This document shows positions 47,057 to 62,018 of a DNA stretch of 64,000 bases, piece after piece. Position numbers and translations under genes: made by a program. The stretch covers positions 35,999,052-36,063,051 of the forward strand of contig CM075772.1 of NCBI GenBank assembly GCA_037974665.1, given 5' to 3'. The notes below the pieces were generated by a model. That model made no database searches, had not been told where the DNA came from, and was given only the letters and a program-made list of their open reading frames with translations. The stretch's first letter is position 1. Each line of letters starts with the position of its first letter. This stretch comes from Ehretia macrophylla. Lineage: Eukaryota; Streptophyta; Magnoliopsida; Boraginales; Ehretiaceae.

Positions 47057-49244
47057 TGTAACACCCCGATCCCTCTCGAGACCGGGAGTTCTATCAATCA
47101 ATCTAATCACAACCCAATTCCAAACTCGGGCATAATTTTTAGGGAAAACGGACGGAGTCTCCCCTGTTTCTAGGCAAAAAGCAAACCTGCGACAGCACAT
47201 AAGTGGACCAATACCATGTCCAAACATTCAACGACCTCAAGGCCATCCGAGCCTTGTTCTCAACAAGCAATCACAAGCAAATATACATTTCCAGTTTATA
47301 GACTAACCTACCTCTTTATATCTTTTACAAGTACATTCATGCTTGACAATTAAACCATACCAACCTATTGCATAAGTTAGACTATCAAACCATTCTAACT
47401 CTTTTCCTTTGGACACTACAAACATGCATTGAAGTTAAACTATACTAACTAAATACATAAGCTAGCTTTTCAAATCACTTCAATAACCTAGTAAAACTTA
47501 AATTACATTCTTTTAATATTAAATATATACAATACATGAAAGCATACATCTTTGCTACTTCGACAACTCACGCCACATAGGCACGCAAGACAACTCTTCA
47601 AGCACGATCTTTCACATAATCACGAACTTTCCAGCTAACATGGCATTTTCTGAAATGTGGTGGTGAGGAGTAAGTATACACAACATGTATACTCAGTGAG
47701 GCGAGACATATATTGTATTGGAGAGAAAGAAAGTCGTGCAATGCAAATAAGACAGTTAAGCAATATAACTGATAAGTAAGCAATCAAGACAAACAATCAA
47801 TACAATAAGCAATTACTGAAAGCATTCACACAACCATTCAAAGCTATACCACACTCTGAAGGTTATGATTCACTCATATGAGCAATGTACCATTTCACGA
47901 GCGATACATCAATCTCGAGCTTGATGTTGACAACGATGACAATAAGTGCGCAACCACCTTATAACTTCAGTTTGGAATACCCTGGAAGTATCCATCAATT
48001 CTACGACCCAAATCTCACTGGGAGGCAACCCAAGCGAGAAAAGGGAATAGGACACAGAGCTAGAGCAACCAACACTGGCAACCCGAGGCTACCCAGAGAG
48101 GCCCATCAGTCATGCGCCTGACACTATGCAATGCAAGACACGATACAAGGCGATACACGAGCTATGAAGCATTACATTCAATAAAGTATCAAGAATAACA
48201 CTAACAAGCATTATCAACAATTGATATCCAATTCAATCATAATCAACTTTGACAAGCATAACAAGAAATATTAAGCATTCTATAGACACTACAGCATGAA
48301 AACACACAAAGTCACAAAATGACCCCAACTTTCAAAACGCTACTACTTTCAAACGAGCCACGAGTTTTGGAAACCGACTTCACCAATCCTCCTAGGTCAC
48401 TATAAGGCACGACTAAAGACCCCGAAACCTTACTTAATCTTAGAATTCACGCAAAGCCCCGATTTCCCCCTTTGCTCATTTGAACTACCGCTACCCTAAC
48501 CAAACACCCAACCAACGCCATAACCACACCAAAAGTGCTTCCATGGCCTCCCGAGACAATGCTATCACGCAAAACGATAAAATGCCAAACTTGACCTAAA
48601 TGACCCCAACTTTCACTAAGCCATTTTTCTCCATTTTTCCATTATGCAATCCAATTAAACCACACATTTAGGCATTCTAGCATATCTAGCACCTTCCTAC
48701 AGCAATAGAACGCATAACGGAGCAACTTCATCGAAACGGGGTTTACTATTCGCAATTTACTATTCAATTATCAATTTATATTTCAATTTCGATATTCAAC
48801 CACAGAAAATGTTAAAAAGCTATAAATACATGTTCTACAATTTCTAAGGAACATTCTTTAAGCCTAAAAATGATCAAAATAACATTCTACGGATAAAACC
48901 CAAAAATTAAAATTAACACATAAAACATTCAAATACGCAAATAACGATGAAACCCTCACCTTAGACACTCCTAGGCGCTAGGAAAACCACGCTGGATGCC
49001 TCGGAAACCACCCCGTGCAAGCTCACGCGAAGAATTGAAGTTTTGAAGATTGAAATGTTTTTTTTTTCTCCTTGCATTTTCTAAAAGAATTATTTTAATT
49101 ACTTCTAAAAGAAATATGAAAATAAAGCTACAAATAAATGTTTAACTTAAAAATAAACACGAAATTCAATACTAACATTTAAGAAGACACTTAATTAAAT
49201 GCAATTAAATGTCATTGAATGCATGCCGGGTTCGGGTTATCACA
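47057..49244 (-). mobile_element. Solo LTR of the non-autonomous family (59391 type)
   Basis: On the minus strand the LTR starts TGTGATAACCCGAACC and ends GGGGTGTTACA. It aligns with 59391-62003 over most of its length but lacks about 0.45 kb corresponding to roughly 61370-61850. It has no internal region and is flanked by near-matching 5-base repeats, so it is a solo LTR. The flanks on both sides are mitochondrial-type DNA. Confidence 0.9.
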
Positions 49245-49249
49245 CCCGG

Positions 49250-52200
49250 AGCCTCCTTCCTTCTATTCTGAAATCTAGAAGGAGAACTCCTAGCTCTGGG
49301 GCTGATTGAATGATTTTTGTTCATTGGTAAGCTAATCAATTTGTCCTACTTTACTCTATTATGATACCTCACCCTAGGGTTAGGAGCTAGCTTAAGCCAT
49401 GCCCTTACTTGACTCATAATCCCGAATACTCAGCTAAGAAGTGCAAGAGCTTATCCCTCAGGTCAACTACCTTTTTAGCTTTAGAGAATCGAGTGTAAGC
49501 AAAACCCGTGCCTTAAGGAAGAGTAGGATCAGTTGGTAAGTAGATTCTCATTCCCTTAAGCCCGGTATTCCTTATTGAAAGCCTTGAACCAAGTGTGGGC
49601 TCAATTCACTTTTCGGGTAAAAGATAGGGCTATTCAAACCAATCTAACCAAGCCACCCAAGAAAATGAAGTTTAGCTAGTCTAATGCTAGGTGATTCAAT
49701 TCATCTCTATCAATGACTTAACCACCTTCCCAAATTCAACTCATTCAAGCCCGAGTTGACAATAGGAAGAAGAACTAATTCAACGTTAGCAAGAAGAGCT
49801 TCTTTTTCCTCCACTAGGGAAGTCAGGAAGTAAGATAGCAATAAAGACCCCTTCTTCCACATCAACTGGTGATTCTTTCATTCCTAAAGAAAGTTGAATA
49901 AGTAAAGCTGGAACTTCTCTCTTTTGGTTGTCGATTACATGCAGTTTGACCGTCGTTCACCTTTTTCGATTTATTTGAATTCCGTTCTCATATCAGATTA
50001 GATACTATGAACTATTAGTAACATTGTATAATAGGCATACGAGACCTAACTAACTGGATTGCTAGTAGTGAGCCAATGCTGTTAACCCAATTGAATCAGC
50101 TTTTGTGATAATATCCCATGTTGTTAGATCAATGGGAGTGAGGTCCGCCTATCCATCAACATAAAGGAAAGACTCTGTCTCCTGTCAATGGCTCTTGGTT
50201 AGCGGTGAGGGTCTGAAGGAGAAAGAAGTGGAATTCACTCATGGTAGCATGGTCACAAGAGGAAGCTATTCTTGTTCACGCCTCCACTCTTATCTTTTAT
50301 AGAATCCTTCAGTAAGGGCATTGGGATTAGGCCTAAGCGCTGCTATTTCAACTGTTGTCGGCATATCCCCAACTCAAAGGGAGTGACCCCGGGAAAGGTA
50401 ACTCAATAGGAATTCTCTCTATCGCCTTAGTTTGTCTTGACTTTGACTCTTTCCCTTCTTGGGCGGTATCGTCTAGAAAGAAAAAGTCTTTTATCACGGA
50501 GAAGTGATGAAAAATCTGATTTTAGGAAGTCAGTGATAGATATGAATCGAATCCCCTATCAGGGTAAGCCCACCGAGACCGAGAATAGTTAGCAGGCGAG
50601 ACAGGAGTTGAGTTGACAGAGATTCGCTCTGGTGAAAACGAATAAAAAGAATTGTTTGCTGCTACCTTGGAACTCCTATTGAGTCACACAATAAATATTA
50701 TGATTGGAAAAACAATTAAAGCACCAGAGCTCTTCTAACCAAAACCTATTCTAATGGAATACAAGGTCAGTCGATACGAGACTTTTGATGCTATAGAATC
50801 CCCAAAAGATTTTCATTCTCTTGGTAGTTTAGGAATGGGGTTAGGCAAGAAGCTCGATGCAGGGAGTTCCTAATCTTTTAGATCGATCGGGGCTTTGTTC
50901 CTTAACTTAAGCTTTCACCCGCAGTCGAACCGTCACTGCCTTAATACTTTAAACGGAATAGTTAATTGTAAGTAGGAGGAATTAAGGCTTTCTTTCTGTC
51001 CGCTAGTCAGGAATGGAATATGAGGCTACGAATACGAATTCTTGAATGGGGGTAATTTAATGATAATTATTAGACAAATATGGCACTAGAACGCTCTTCT
51101 TCCTCATTCCCTTGTCAGGCCTTTCCAAGAGATAAAGATGTCAACAAAAAGTTCTTTGAGCTACAGACGAAATGGCCAGTAGAGTTTGATTTCAGCATTA
51201 AGAACTTCTTTCTTAATCCTTGCCCTTTGGTTGACTTACTCCATACCTAGAAACATAGTTGAGACTAGTCGATCTTTGTCAATCCGACTTTCACTCTCTA
51301 GCAACCTTTACTCCATTCATGGGAAGAAGCCTAAGACAAAAGGGTTGGGTTAGCAGATTGGGTCGATGAAACCTCTTTCGACAAAAGATCGGAAGGTGGC
51401 GATCCTGATCTAGAATTAAGTGACCAACCTAAGGGTCTCCTTCCTTTCTTGTGCCAGCTCCAATCATCTCTTTCTATAAAAGAAGTAAGGAATTGACAAA
51501 GCCACCCGAGAGGTGAAAATACTCCGCCTATGGTGATAGCGCGCCTTGTAAGAGAACTGGGTAGTTTTTCCTTTGCCTCGCAGTCAATGCGTTTGGCTTT
51601 CTATTCTATTGAATGGAATAAGAAAAGGCCCAAAAAAGTAAATAAGTAGGATAGATAGGTACTCGACTATGGTCTTGAAACAATAACCCGGCAAAAGTAC
51701 TCAAAGGTGGCAGACGTCCTACACGCCTAATGTAAAGTGAAAGTGTCTAGTTTGATAGAACCAGGTAGTAGTTGGTCGGAAAGGAAGAGAAAGAGACTCC
51801 AACAGACTCGGGCAATGCCATTAGGATAGAAAGGGATTGGGGTATGGAGTAGTGATGTGGGAGGGAACGTAGGACCAACCAAATATGCTAACTCTCTGGG
51901 CGGAGTTGCTCTTTATTTAATTTATTTAAAGTGGTTGAGGGAAAAAAAGAGTCAAGTGATAGTGATAACGAGAGAGTGGAAATCACTCAATTTACTTTCT
52001 GAGGATCAAGAAAATGAGAGATGCCCAACCGGGTGCCTTTGATAGTGCGTACGGTAGGTATAGAAATAAGGGCTAGCTTGCCCCCCATCAGTCCTAGGTG
52101 GAGAACTAGGGGTTTTTAGATTCCAGGTACTTGCATAATACGGTTTTCCCAATCGAAGTTCAAATGCCCTTTCTTTCCTTCGTCCGTAAGGTAGGATCAA

Positions 52201-55200
52201 TCTAATGCTAATGTGATTGTTTTTGAGAAATTACTGTTGAGAAAGTTCATCCCTGCATTTCTAAATTGACCTTTGACTTACTCGGAAACTCTTATCATGA
52301 CCTTTCAATCCAAGTATGCTACGAACCAGAGTTTACTAACTTGCTTTTTAAGGAAAGAAAGAAGCCGTATCTCTGTATATGATAATTAAAGTTGCTCGAT
52401 TCCACCATTTAGCTTGGCACGTTGATGGAATAACTTCACTCTTTTTCTACCCGGGGATCTCCTCTTACACTGTTATTGATATAGAATACATAAGAATGAC
52501 ATTTCTTTCCCTGAAAGCCTAGAAGTTAGCCATAACTCTTAACGATGCAAGGAGTAGCTATCATTTCGTGCCTAAGTCCTAGCACGGGATAAGACTTACA
52601 AACTGATCCTAGTGGCTCTGGGTCAGGTCACGAATGGTATTCGATTGATTTGAGCTCTATCGACCAATTCTCTAACTAAACTAGTCCATCAGCGAGGGTA
52701 GAAAACTCACTAAGTAGAGTCTCTAATGTTAGCAAGATCCACTACGCTATTGAAAGGCTCTTAGCTGCTTATCCAGGATTAAAAAATGGCGTAACTGCTT
52801 TTATCGTAAGGGCTAGGGTACTAGATGGGAAAGAGCGCGCTAGGCTTAAAGCGATGAGATGATTTCTTATATTATCTTTATGGTGGTAGACTCTATATAA
52901 CTAGAAAAATATATTGATTTGATTTTGGTCAGATCAGAGCCTTCTATTGAAGGAGATTGATTTGACTTGCTACCGTACTTTAATTAGTCTTCCACTTTAC
53001 TTGGATTCTATAAAGCTTAAATGGAGTATACCTCGGGTCATAACTAGGCTATGGGCAATCTTTTTTTCTGTCTTTGTCTCGATCACTAGAAAAAACTGAG
53101 CTCCCTCTATGCCAACCAAAAGCTCATAGAAATGAGTTCAAACTATTTACTATTAGAGGCGCATGGGAAGAAGAGTAATTCCAACTGTTTCCTATGGTGA
53201 CAAATTATGTTGGTAGATTCTATCCAAAAGTAGAAAGAGGGTTCTACCCATGGATTAGCTAACGCAGTTCAGATAATAAAGTAATCTCACCAGATTACAT
53301 CCCGATACGATAGGCGACCTACATTTCCTTTGAGGTACAAAGCACCGGTTGAACTTCTCTTCATCAGAATAAGTGAGCTCACTTCATAAACCCAAAGCGT
53401 CAAACTTACCTCGGTTTAGCAATTACACGTACAGTCCAGGAGTTGCATAGGGGATATAAGGATATAGGCAAGTAAAGAACTTGATTTGCTAATATCACTC
53501 TGCATAGGTTCACTCGCCTTAAGGCTCTCTCAGAGATATTCCAAAAACTGATTATGGAATAAAATTGATGAGCACTATCTTATCAGAAAAACAATTCTCA
53601 GTAGATCCAGAGATGGATCGCCTATGAAACGAAAGGGACTATCGCTCTGAAACCCTGCCTGGAAATTCCCTTAGACGCCAAGTCACCACAATACACTGCT
53701 ATGCCTGCCCCTACCAGCTCCAAGACTGACTTCGGATTCAGATACTTGGATCGAATATAGAAAAGCGGGGACCAAAGCCCGAGTTTAATCAGTACCATCA
53801 TTGTCAGAAAGTAAAGACTGTTCGACTATGTGAAAGAAGCAATCAAGAGGCAACAACCACTTTATAGCTAGAGAATATGATACAGAGACTTTCATTGCCC
53901 TTAACTCCTCACATAAAGAAACAAAGGAAGTGACAAGTGTAGCGAGAACATTATGTATGAATATAATCCCGCAAAAGTCAAATAAACACGTTCAGGCACA
54001 CTAGTGTCTAAAAAAAGGTTGAAGGAGTTTTCCTGCCAATTAACTGTTAATCTCATTGCCATGATTCATCATACATATTTCATCATTGCCAGCACCTTTC
54101 AAGAAATCGGTAGAAGCAAGGACACTCTTGGACAAGACGAGAGTCACAATGCTTTCACTCTTACTGGGCTCTACCGAGTTGTTCATGGGATTGATGTTTT
54201 TTATCCCAAGTGAAACTTTTTTTTCACCTGGTGCTAATACGAATCTTGACTTCCCCTACACAGAGGAGAACATGAGGTTGGACTTACTTCCATCTTTAGA
54301 TTGAGGAGTTAAAGCCACTCAATTGTAAGGAGATAAGTGAATTTACAGCCATGTTGAGAACAAAAAACACTGATGTGTGCTAAAGGACCGGAGCAAGTTG
54401 ATCTTCTTCACAATGGCAAGATTGGACCGTGTGAAGAACTTGATTGGACTCGTTGAATGGTATGGCAAGAATGCTCATCTCCAGGAGCTGGTTCACCTTG
54501 TTGTGGTTGGTGGTGATCGGTGGAAGGAGTAGAAAACTTGGAAGAGCAAGCAGAGATGAATAAGATGTAAGGCCTTATTGATAAAGACAACTTGAATGGT
54601 TAGTTCAGGTGGATTTTTTCTTGAAAGTGCTATTGAGTTCCCTTGCCTTTAGATGGTAGGCCGAGGAAGAAATCCCATCGGTCAGTCCGAGTGGGAATTT
54701 GTTTCGGTCAAACGGAAGAAAGGCGAGCAAGACAGCGTTAGTGCATTGATGCCCATAATTCGCTTCTTGAAGGTAAGGTTATAGCCTCTTTCAGGTGAGA
54801 AGTCCACATTTGTCTCCATCTCCAGTTCCAGTGCCAGGCAAAGGCCAACCGAACTATTCATCTTTCTTTCCATCCCCACGGCCCCGACTAGCAACTGCAA
54901 ATGAACACCCACCTACATAACCTTTCTTCGAGTCCTTTAGTTAGCTCATCACCGATACCTCGTGTAGCAGCATCTAACAGGTGAAAGCGAGTACGAGCAA
55001 CCCTTCATCTTCTTCTTTTTAATCTCCTCATCCCCCCATCAACCTCTAACTCTAACGCCTTCTCCCGGGAAGGATAACCTTAGGTCCCCCCTAATAGGCC
55101 AAAACCAGATGTACTAGGCTTGGAAGCTCCTGTTTTACTTCTATCCCCATCTCTTGTCCCATCCATGGAACCAATGCTTGAACGCACGTGTACTAAAAGA

Positions 55201-58200
55201 AATAGGAAAGGGCCGATTCCATTCATCCAAGGCTTGGCTATCTCACTTCCATCTGACAAACTCTCGAGTCTTCCCCCTCCGAATAAGTAGGAAAGAACTA
55301 CATTCATGATTGATTAACATTCTCCACCAGCCACAGCCAAATTTGCAGTATTTGCAGCGTAGCCTATTCTCTTACTTACGCAAATTCGAGTTGGATTGGT
55401 CTTGTCAGAAAAAGATTGGGCCCTACAGTGGTTGTCTTGCCTGGTTAGCTGATCGGTAGTAGCTAAGCGCTCAGAAGCGAGATCAAAAAAAGCATCTTTG
55501 ATGAAATTTTACTTTATTGATTAACGAGATCAATATCTAGTCTGGGAAAACCAGCTCTTCGATATTGTACTCTATATTTGGGGATCTCTCTTTGTCCCAA
55601 GATCAAAGCATGAAACAGAGATAATGATAACTACCCTTTTGAGGCAGATAGGGTTGACGGCAAACAATGGTATACGGGGTGTAAAGAAAAGTCAACGGCA
55701 TTTGAGGGAATCATTTCAACGGAGAAATGAAAAAGGAAAAGATTCCGACCATAGGGATTCAAAATCGCTTTTAGGGAAGCATCAATAAAGATAACAGGAA
55801 AATTCTGCATCAGTTTAGCTTAGCATCTGATCGTTTTCTACCTGAATCTTTGATTGTGAAATTGGACTATCTGTCTTTGTCCCAGCCAGTAGAATGATAT
55901 AAAAAACACAGATGGGGCCAAAGTAATTCAGAATCTTCCTTTTCAAGTGGAAGGCACACAAGAAGGAAAGGCTTCCCCAAAAGCCCCACCTAGTGAAAGA
56001 TGGGAAGGAGTGCCAGCTTGATTATAAGTACGAGAGAGTATTGACCAAGAAGCGCAATGTACCAATAGTCATGATAGTAAACAAAATACCCCTCAGCCTC
56101 AGAGGGAGAGGGAGAGGGCCTTTTCAGGGGTGGTTTATCAGACTCACCGCAAAGAAAACCATACTGGACATAGCTGAAGAACGGATAATTGCCACACTCT
56201 ATGCTTGTATCCAAAGGCGGTTTGGAAGGTGTATCTCAAGCACCTGGGAATAAAGCTTTGGGGATAAGGCGCTGACTCCTGAAATCCACATCAACTACAA
56301 CCAAGATTCATGATTCATCTGAAAAATAGAAACCCCGGTTAGCAAAAAGTCAAAGGGGTCAGGAAGTTGGTCTTATAAAAAAATAGGGAAATGGTGGTCA
56401 TCATTGAGCATCTTCCGATGAAGCATAGACCCTTAACAACTAGCCGAGCCTTTCTTTATTGAACTTTTCGATCATACCGCTCAAAAAGCCAAAAGTAAGA
56501 AACAAGCAAACTGAGAATGAATGGGAAGTTTCTAGTTATGATGCCTTTAAAACACGCCGGCGGTCAATTCTTCATTCATAGATCTTTAGGCCGGAGCGCC
56601 AATAATTTAGTGATTATAATGAGGAGTGCGATTATGCAACATGGCCACTACTAATGATTAGTAAGGAGAAAAAGGAAACTGCGGTACTAGAAAGAGAACT
56701 CCTTTCTTAAACATCGTCCCTAGAGCAAGAAAAGAAGAACCTTTATCCGAGGAAGTCTTTCGATGAATTAAAAGGAACGAACTTATTGAATGGGGACACC
56801 CCTTAGGAAACCTCTGAGGGAAGAGAATTATGGCAGCTAAATCTAGGCCCTCTGGATAGCCGTTCCAATTAGGATGTGTTAGATGGACATGGGTCTAAGA
56901 ACAACTAATGCCCTCGGCTCACTTGTGGTGCTTTCATTTTGGATTGCGTTGGGCATTCTTATTGGACTACTTGACTCACGTGCGGTCCAATAATACAATT
57001 TATTCCATTAGTGCGCGTTAACTATTCAATACTTTACTGACTTGGGATTTCTTTTCACGACAGAGGAAATTGTGCATTAATGCATTGATTCACCGCGGGG
57101 ACTATTCAAACTAAAAAGCCCAAACCCATAAGGGACAGTATACAAAAGTATACAACGGTGTAAACGTCAACATCAAAAATAGTCTATTCATGAGTTAGGA
57201 TAGGATCTCAGATATCTTATGGCTTATTGATCCAATTCTCTCATCGATTCGGAATCACCTTCTCAGTCATCAAGAAGCTCCATAGCCCGAGTTAGACTTC
57301 GAGTATCAACTCATTCTGAATTAGATAAGGGAATGGAAAGAAGCCAGCTCAGATTCAGAATCTCAGTTGTTTATCGGCCGCTTTCCGACAATTCAAGAGG
57401 GGCAGGCATTTCATTAACATTTGGATTCGTATGACACTTCGAATCTGGAGGGACATGAATGGATGTTAGAACTAGTCCCGAGTCAATTGCATGCGCTAGT
57501 AATGCCTCCCTAGTTGTCACCTCTGCCTCCTCCATTCCATTTCTAGTGAAATAGGGGAAAGATCAAGTGAACCATGGAAAAAGCGTTTTGAAAATTCCTT
57601 TCTCCCGCTAGGTTCAATCAAATCAATGAATCTTCCGGTAGGCAGGGTTTTTGCCCGACCAACTTTAGAACTGCAGCTTCGCCCTCACAAGTAGATAATG
57701 AGTTATATAATGAATATACTTGATTATCTATCTCTGAATTTGATATTCTATATAGGTTCAAGTTATTATATCTTTATTCAAGTAGTACTTTTTTTTGGTT
57801 TGTTAGTTATTATTAACTATTAGAAATCTATTAACTTGTTTTGGAGCACGCTATTGTGCTATTGGTCTCTCTAGTTCACGACTTCCAGAAGATGGGTCCC
57901 CACAATAAAAGAATCAACTCATCCACGACATGAGGAAATTGGCAAAGAAATTGAAAAAGCCGGAAAGACTCGTTAAGCAATCAATTTATCCCCCTTACAG
58001 GTATGCTTCCTTTATTTCTTTATACGCATCAGCGATAAAGGGTCTAAACACTCAAGGCCTAGCTGATCAACTGTTCGATGTTATCCTCACCTATTTTATC
58101 CACTCGATCCTGCTTGATATGCTTGCCGCGGAGAAAGGCTCTTTCTAAAGACTCAATAAATGGTAAAAGAATTCCATTTTCCAGTCGGGCGGAATGAAAA

Positions 58201-59390
58201 AGAAAATATTGATTGAGATCAATTGAAGGAAGACCTGCTCATGAACTTTGCCAATCGAATGGGCAGAACCTGACTCATCAAGCAAACAAAAAAGTAGCCT
58301 TCACTAGTCATAATGGGTTGGGACCTTGTATATGCATATGAAGCGTCACGTAGCATCTTTTGTTCGTGACGTCAGCTCTTCAGTTCGTGAGTTCTAGAGC
58401 TGCTATGCTTTAGCGTATCAATAGGGCAAAGCTGACTAATCGGCTCAATCTTTCTCGTAATCGTATAAAGAGGAACTGGCCTCTCGTCAGATATTGATTG
58501 TGCTGATTGGCGCAACATCACATCTGGATGACCGATCTATGAATCTAGAGCTTTCCGCGTAGAAAGACGTCAAGAAAGCTTGAATAAGATTTTGAAAAGG
58601 TTTGCGCATAAAGAAAGAATTGCAATTGAAAGAGTCTTTCACTCATGCATTTCCTTCAGGTAGGAAGAGGTAGTGAAGGCCACTTGTTCCTTGGCAAGCT
58701 ATAAAGGAAAGGGGTGAAATTTTACTTTGTATTTATAGTAGTTTCACAATTAGTAGTTAGCTAGCAAAGGGCAATCGCAATTTCAAGCGTAGTGCATAGT
58801 GGAAGTGAATAATTCTTCTAGTTCCAAGCGTGTGACTGTGAGAGAATAGTTCAATGCTAGCGAATATGGTAGGAAGTAAACAAGTGTTAATGGTAGAAAG
58901 CCCGCAAGGGAAAAAGCATTAGAGAAAAGTGAGCGAAGCGAAGGAGAAATAATATTTTCTATATTGGAAAGTAATTCCCCCTTGGGAAACTTAACTACCT
59001 CGATCCTAATCTCGTTCACTCATTGAAGACATTGCCTAGCTTTACTTTCTTTCTTATACTAGGAACCCTAGCTTAAATCCTGAGGCTGAGGTACGTAGTA
59101 AGGTCTTTTGCTGGGCGATAAGGAATGGTCAGTTTTTTAGTCTTAATCTAGCAACTGGCCTTACTCCGAATGATATTTGAAGTATGGTTCGCATAGCCAA
59201 TTTAGCGGGATCTTATTAGACAACTTCACCCACGGCTTCCAGTAGGCTTGAAAAAAAGGGTCTGGCTTTTGAACGGCCTCTATCTTAGACAGTTCGCCCC
59301 GACTTCCAAGTCAAGGTCCACAACTTACAGCATTCGTTGGCTTGCAGGGAGTCCTTTCTTAACTTCAATCCGCTTAGATCCTAGACTCTC
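49250..59390. other. About 10 kb of mitochondrial-type DNA without identified genes
   Basis: This is the longest stretch with nothing I can name. Composition and word use match the DNA around cox2. Short frames include 51857-52042 plus, 54004-54213 plus, 54682-54912 minus, 55080-55307 minus, 55993-56253 plus, 57930-58148 plus and 58783-59019 minus; none shows a family motif. I looked for pieces of nad, rps, rpl, ccm, matR, cob, rRNA and tRNA genes and saw none that were convincing. Plant mitochondrial genomes hold much spacer of this kind, so absence of genes over 10 kb is not surprising. Confidence 0.5.
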
Positions 59391-62003
59391 TGTAGCACCC
59401 CGATCCCTCTCGAGACCGGGAGTTCTATCAATCAAACTAATCACAACCCAAACGAAACCGGGCAAAATTTTAGGGAAAGACGGACGGAGTCTCCCATGTT
59501 TCTAGTCAAAAGCAACAAACCTGCAACAGCATATAAGTGGACCAATACCATGTCCAAACATTCAACCACCTCAAGGCCATCCGAGCCTTGGTTCACAACA
59601 TGCAAATCACAAGTAAATATACATTCATGCTTAGCAATTAAACTTCACCATCCTATTGTATAAGCTAGACTATCAAATTTTTCTATCTTTTTTCTTTGTC
59701 ATTACAAACATACATTGAAGATAAGCTACATTAACTAAGTACATAATCTAACTTATCAAACCACCTCAACCACTAAGCTAGATTTAAATTTACATATCTT
59801 TTAACAATAAATACATACAACATATGAAAGAATATATCTTTACATCTTTGACAGCTCACACCACAAAGCACGCAAGATAACTCTTCAGGCACGAACTATC
59901 ACATATCCACGAACTTTTCAGCTAACAAGGCATTCCTGAAATGTGGTGGTGAGGAGTGAGTATACACAACATAGATACTCAGTGAGGGCGAGACAGATAT
60001 CGAGTTGGAGAGAAAGAAAGTCGTGCAATGCAAATAAGACAGTTAAGCAATATAACTAATAAATAAGAAATCAAAACAAACAATCAATACAATAAGCAAT
60101 TACTGAAAGTATTAACACAACCATTCAAAGCTATACCACACTCTGAAGGCTATGGTTCACTCGTACGAGCGATGTACCATTTCACGAGCGATACATCAAT
60201 CTCGAGCTTGATGTTGACAACGATGACAGTAAGTGCGCAACCACCTTATAACACCAGTTTGGAATACCCCGAAAGTATCCAATCAAATCTACGACCCAAA
60301 TCTCCCTGGGAGGCAACCCAAGCGAGAATGGGAATAGCAGCGGAGCTAGAGCAACCAACACTGGCAACCCGAGGCTACCCAGAGAGGCACATCACTCACG
60401 CGCGAGACACTATACAATGCAAGACTCGATACAAGGCGATAAATGAGCGATAAACAAGATATCAAGCATTCTCAACAATGGATTAACATTTCAATCAACA
60501 ACCAACTCTAACAAGCGGAATAAGCATTAGCAAGCATAACAAGCAATAATAAACATTAACAAGCATTCTATAGGCATAATGTCAAGAAAACACACATAGT
60601 CACAAATCGGCCCCAACTATCAAAACACTACCATATCCAAACGAGCCACGAGTTCCAGAAACCGACTTCGCCAATCTTCCTAGGTCACTATAAAGCACGT
60701 CTAGAGACTCTGAAACCTTACTTAACCCTAGAATTCACGCAAAGCCCAGTTTTCCCCCTTTGCTCGTTTGAACTACAACTATACTAGACAAACACCCAAC
60801 CAACACCACGACCGCACCAAAAGTGCTTCCATGGGCTCCCAAAACAATGCCATCACGCAAAAAGAGAAAATGCTAAAGTCGACCTAAACGACCGCGACTT
60901 TCACTAAGTCATTTTTCTCCGTTTTTCCATTACACATTCCGATTAAACCACAGATTTAGGCATTCTAGCATACCTAGCACCTTTCACATCAACAGACAGC
61001 ATAACAGCGCAACTTTATCGTTTCAAGGGTTTACTATTCACTAATTACTATTCATTAAACAATTTAAATTGCAATTTCGATTTTCAACCGCAGAAAATGC
61101 TAAAAAGCTATAAATACATGTTGTACAATCAACAAGGAACATTCTTTAAGCAACAAAACGATTAAACAACAATCTACGCATAAGTTAAAAAAATTAAAAT
61201 TTAGACATACATTTTTCAAATGCGCAAATAACGATGAAACCCTCACCTTAGACGCTCCTAGATGATAGGAAAACCTCGTAGGACGTCTCGGAAACCACCC
61301 CGTGCAAGCTCACGCGAAGAATCAAAGATTTTTGCTTGAAATCTTTTTTTTTCTTCTCCCTCATTTTCGGCCAACTCTCTCTCTATTTTTAGCTCTTTTT
61401 TGTGCTATTTTAAGCAATTTTAAAAGATGACACAAGGTCAACTTGGTCAAGGCTTGGTCAACTAACTTAAACTTGGTTAAACTAGCCTATTTCATGCATT
61501 TTTAAGCTAAAACAACTATGGAAATATTAATTCTAGCTAGCAACAATTAAAATATAAAATTTAAGTAATCTAAATACTAGTTTTCACAATTTGTTGAGGA
61601 CTAGAATTCATTTCCTAACTATCTATCTCGATATGCTATGCACTTTGCGTCAATAGAAGAACAACAATTAAATCTCAAAGAATCTAATAAATATATCATT
61701 TTTGGAAAGCATCATAGTTTAAAATTTACTCCGGCTCGGAGCTACTTTTCATTTAATTGAAATCTGAGCATTTAAGCGTAGGAAAAATAAAACCGATTGA
61801 CATCAATATTTAAAGTAGTTGTTATTCCGTTAGAATAATTAGCTGAAGCATTATTCTAGTTACTTCTAAAAGAAATATGAAAATAGAGCTACAAATAAAT
61901 GTTCAACTAAAAGTAAACACATAATCCAATGCTAACATTTAAGATGTCACTAGTTAAATGCAACTAAATGCCATTAAATGCATGGCGGGTTCGGGTTATC
62001 ACA
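59391..62003 (-). repeat. 3' LTR of the second non-autonomous element
   Basis: The LTR spans 2613 bases and matches 47057-49244 and the partial LTR from 63729. It ends TTATCACA in plus orientation just before the polypurine tract. Confidence 0.9.
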
Positions 62004-62018
62004 TCCTTCCCCCCTTAA
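62004..62018 (-). promoter_or_regulatory. Polypurine tract (minus strand)
   Basis: TCCTTCCCCCCTTAA in plus orientation, i.e. TTAAGGGGGGAAGGA on the element strand, abuts the 3' LTR. Confidence 0.87.
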
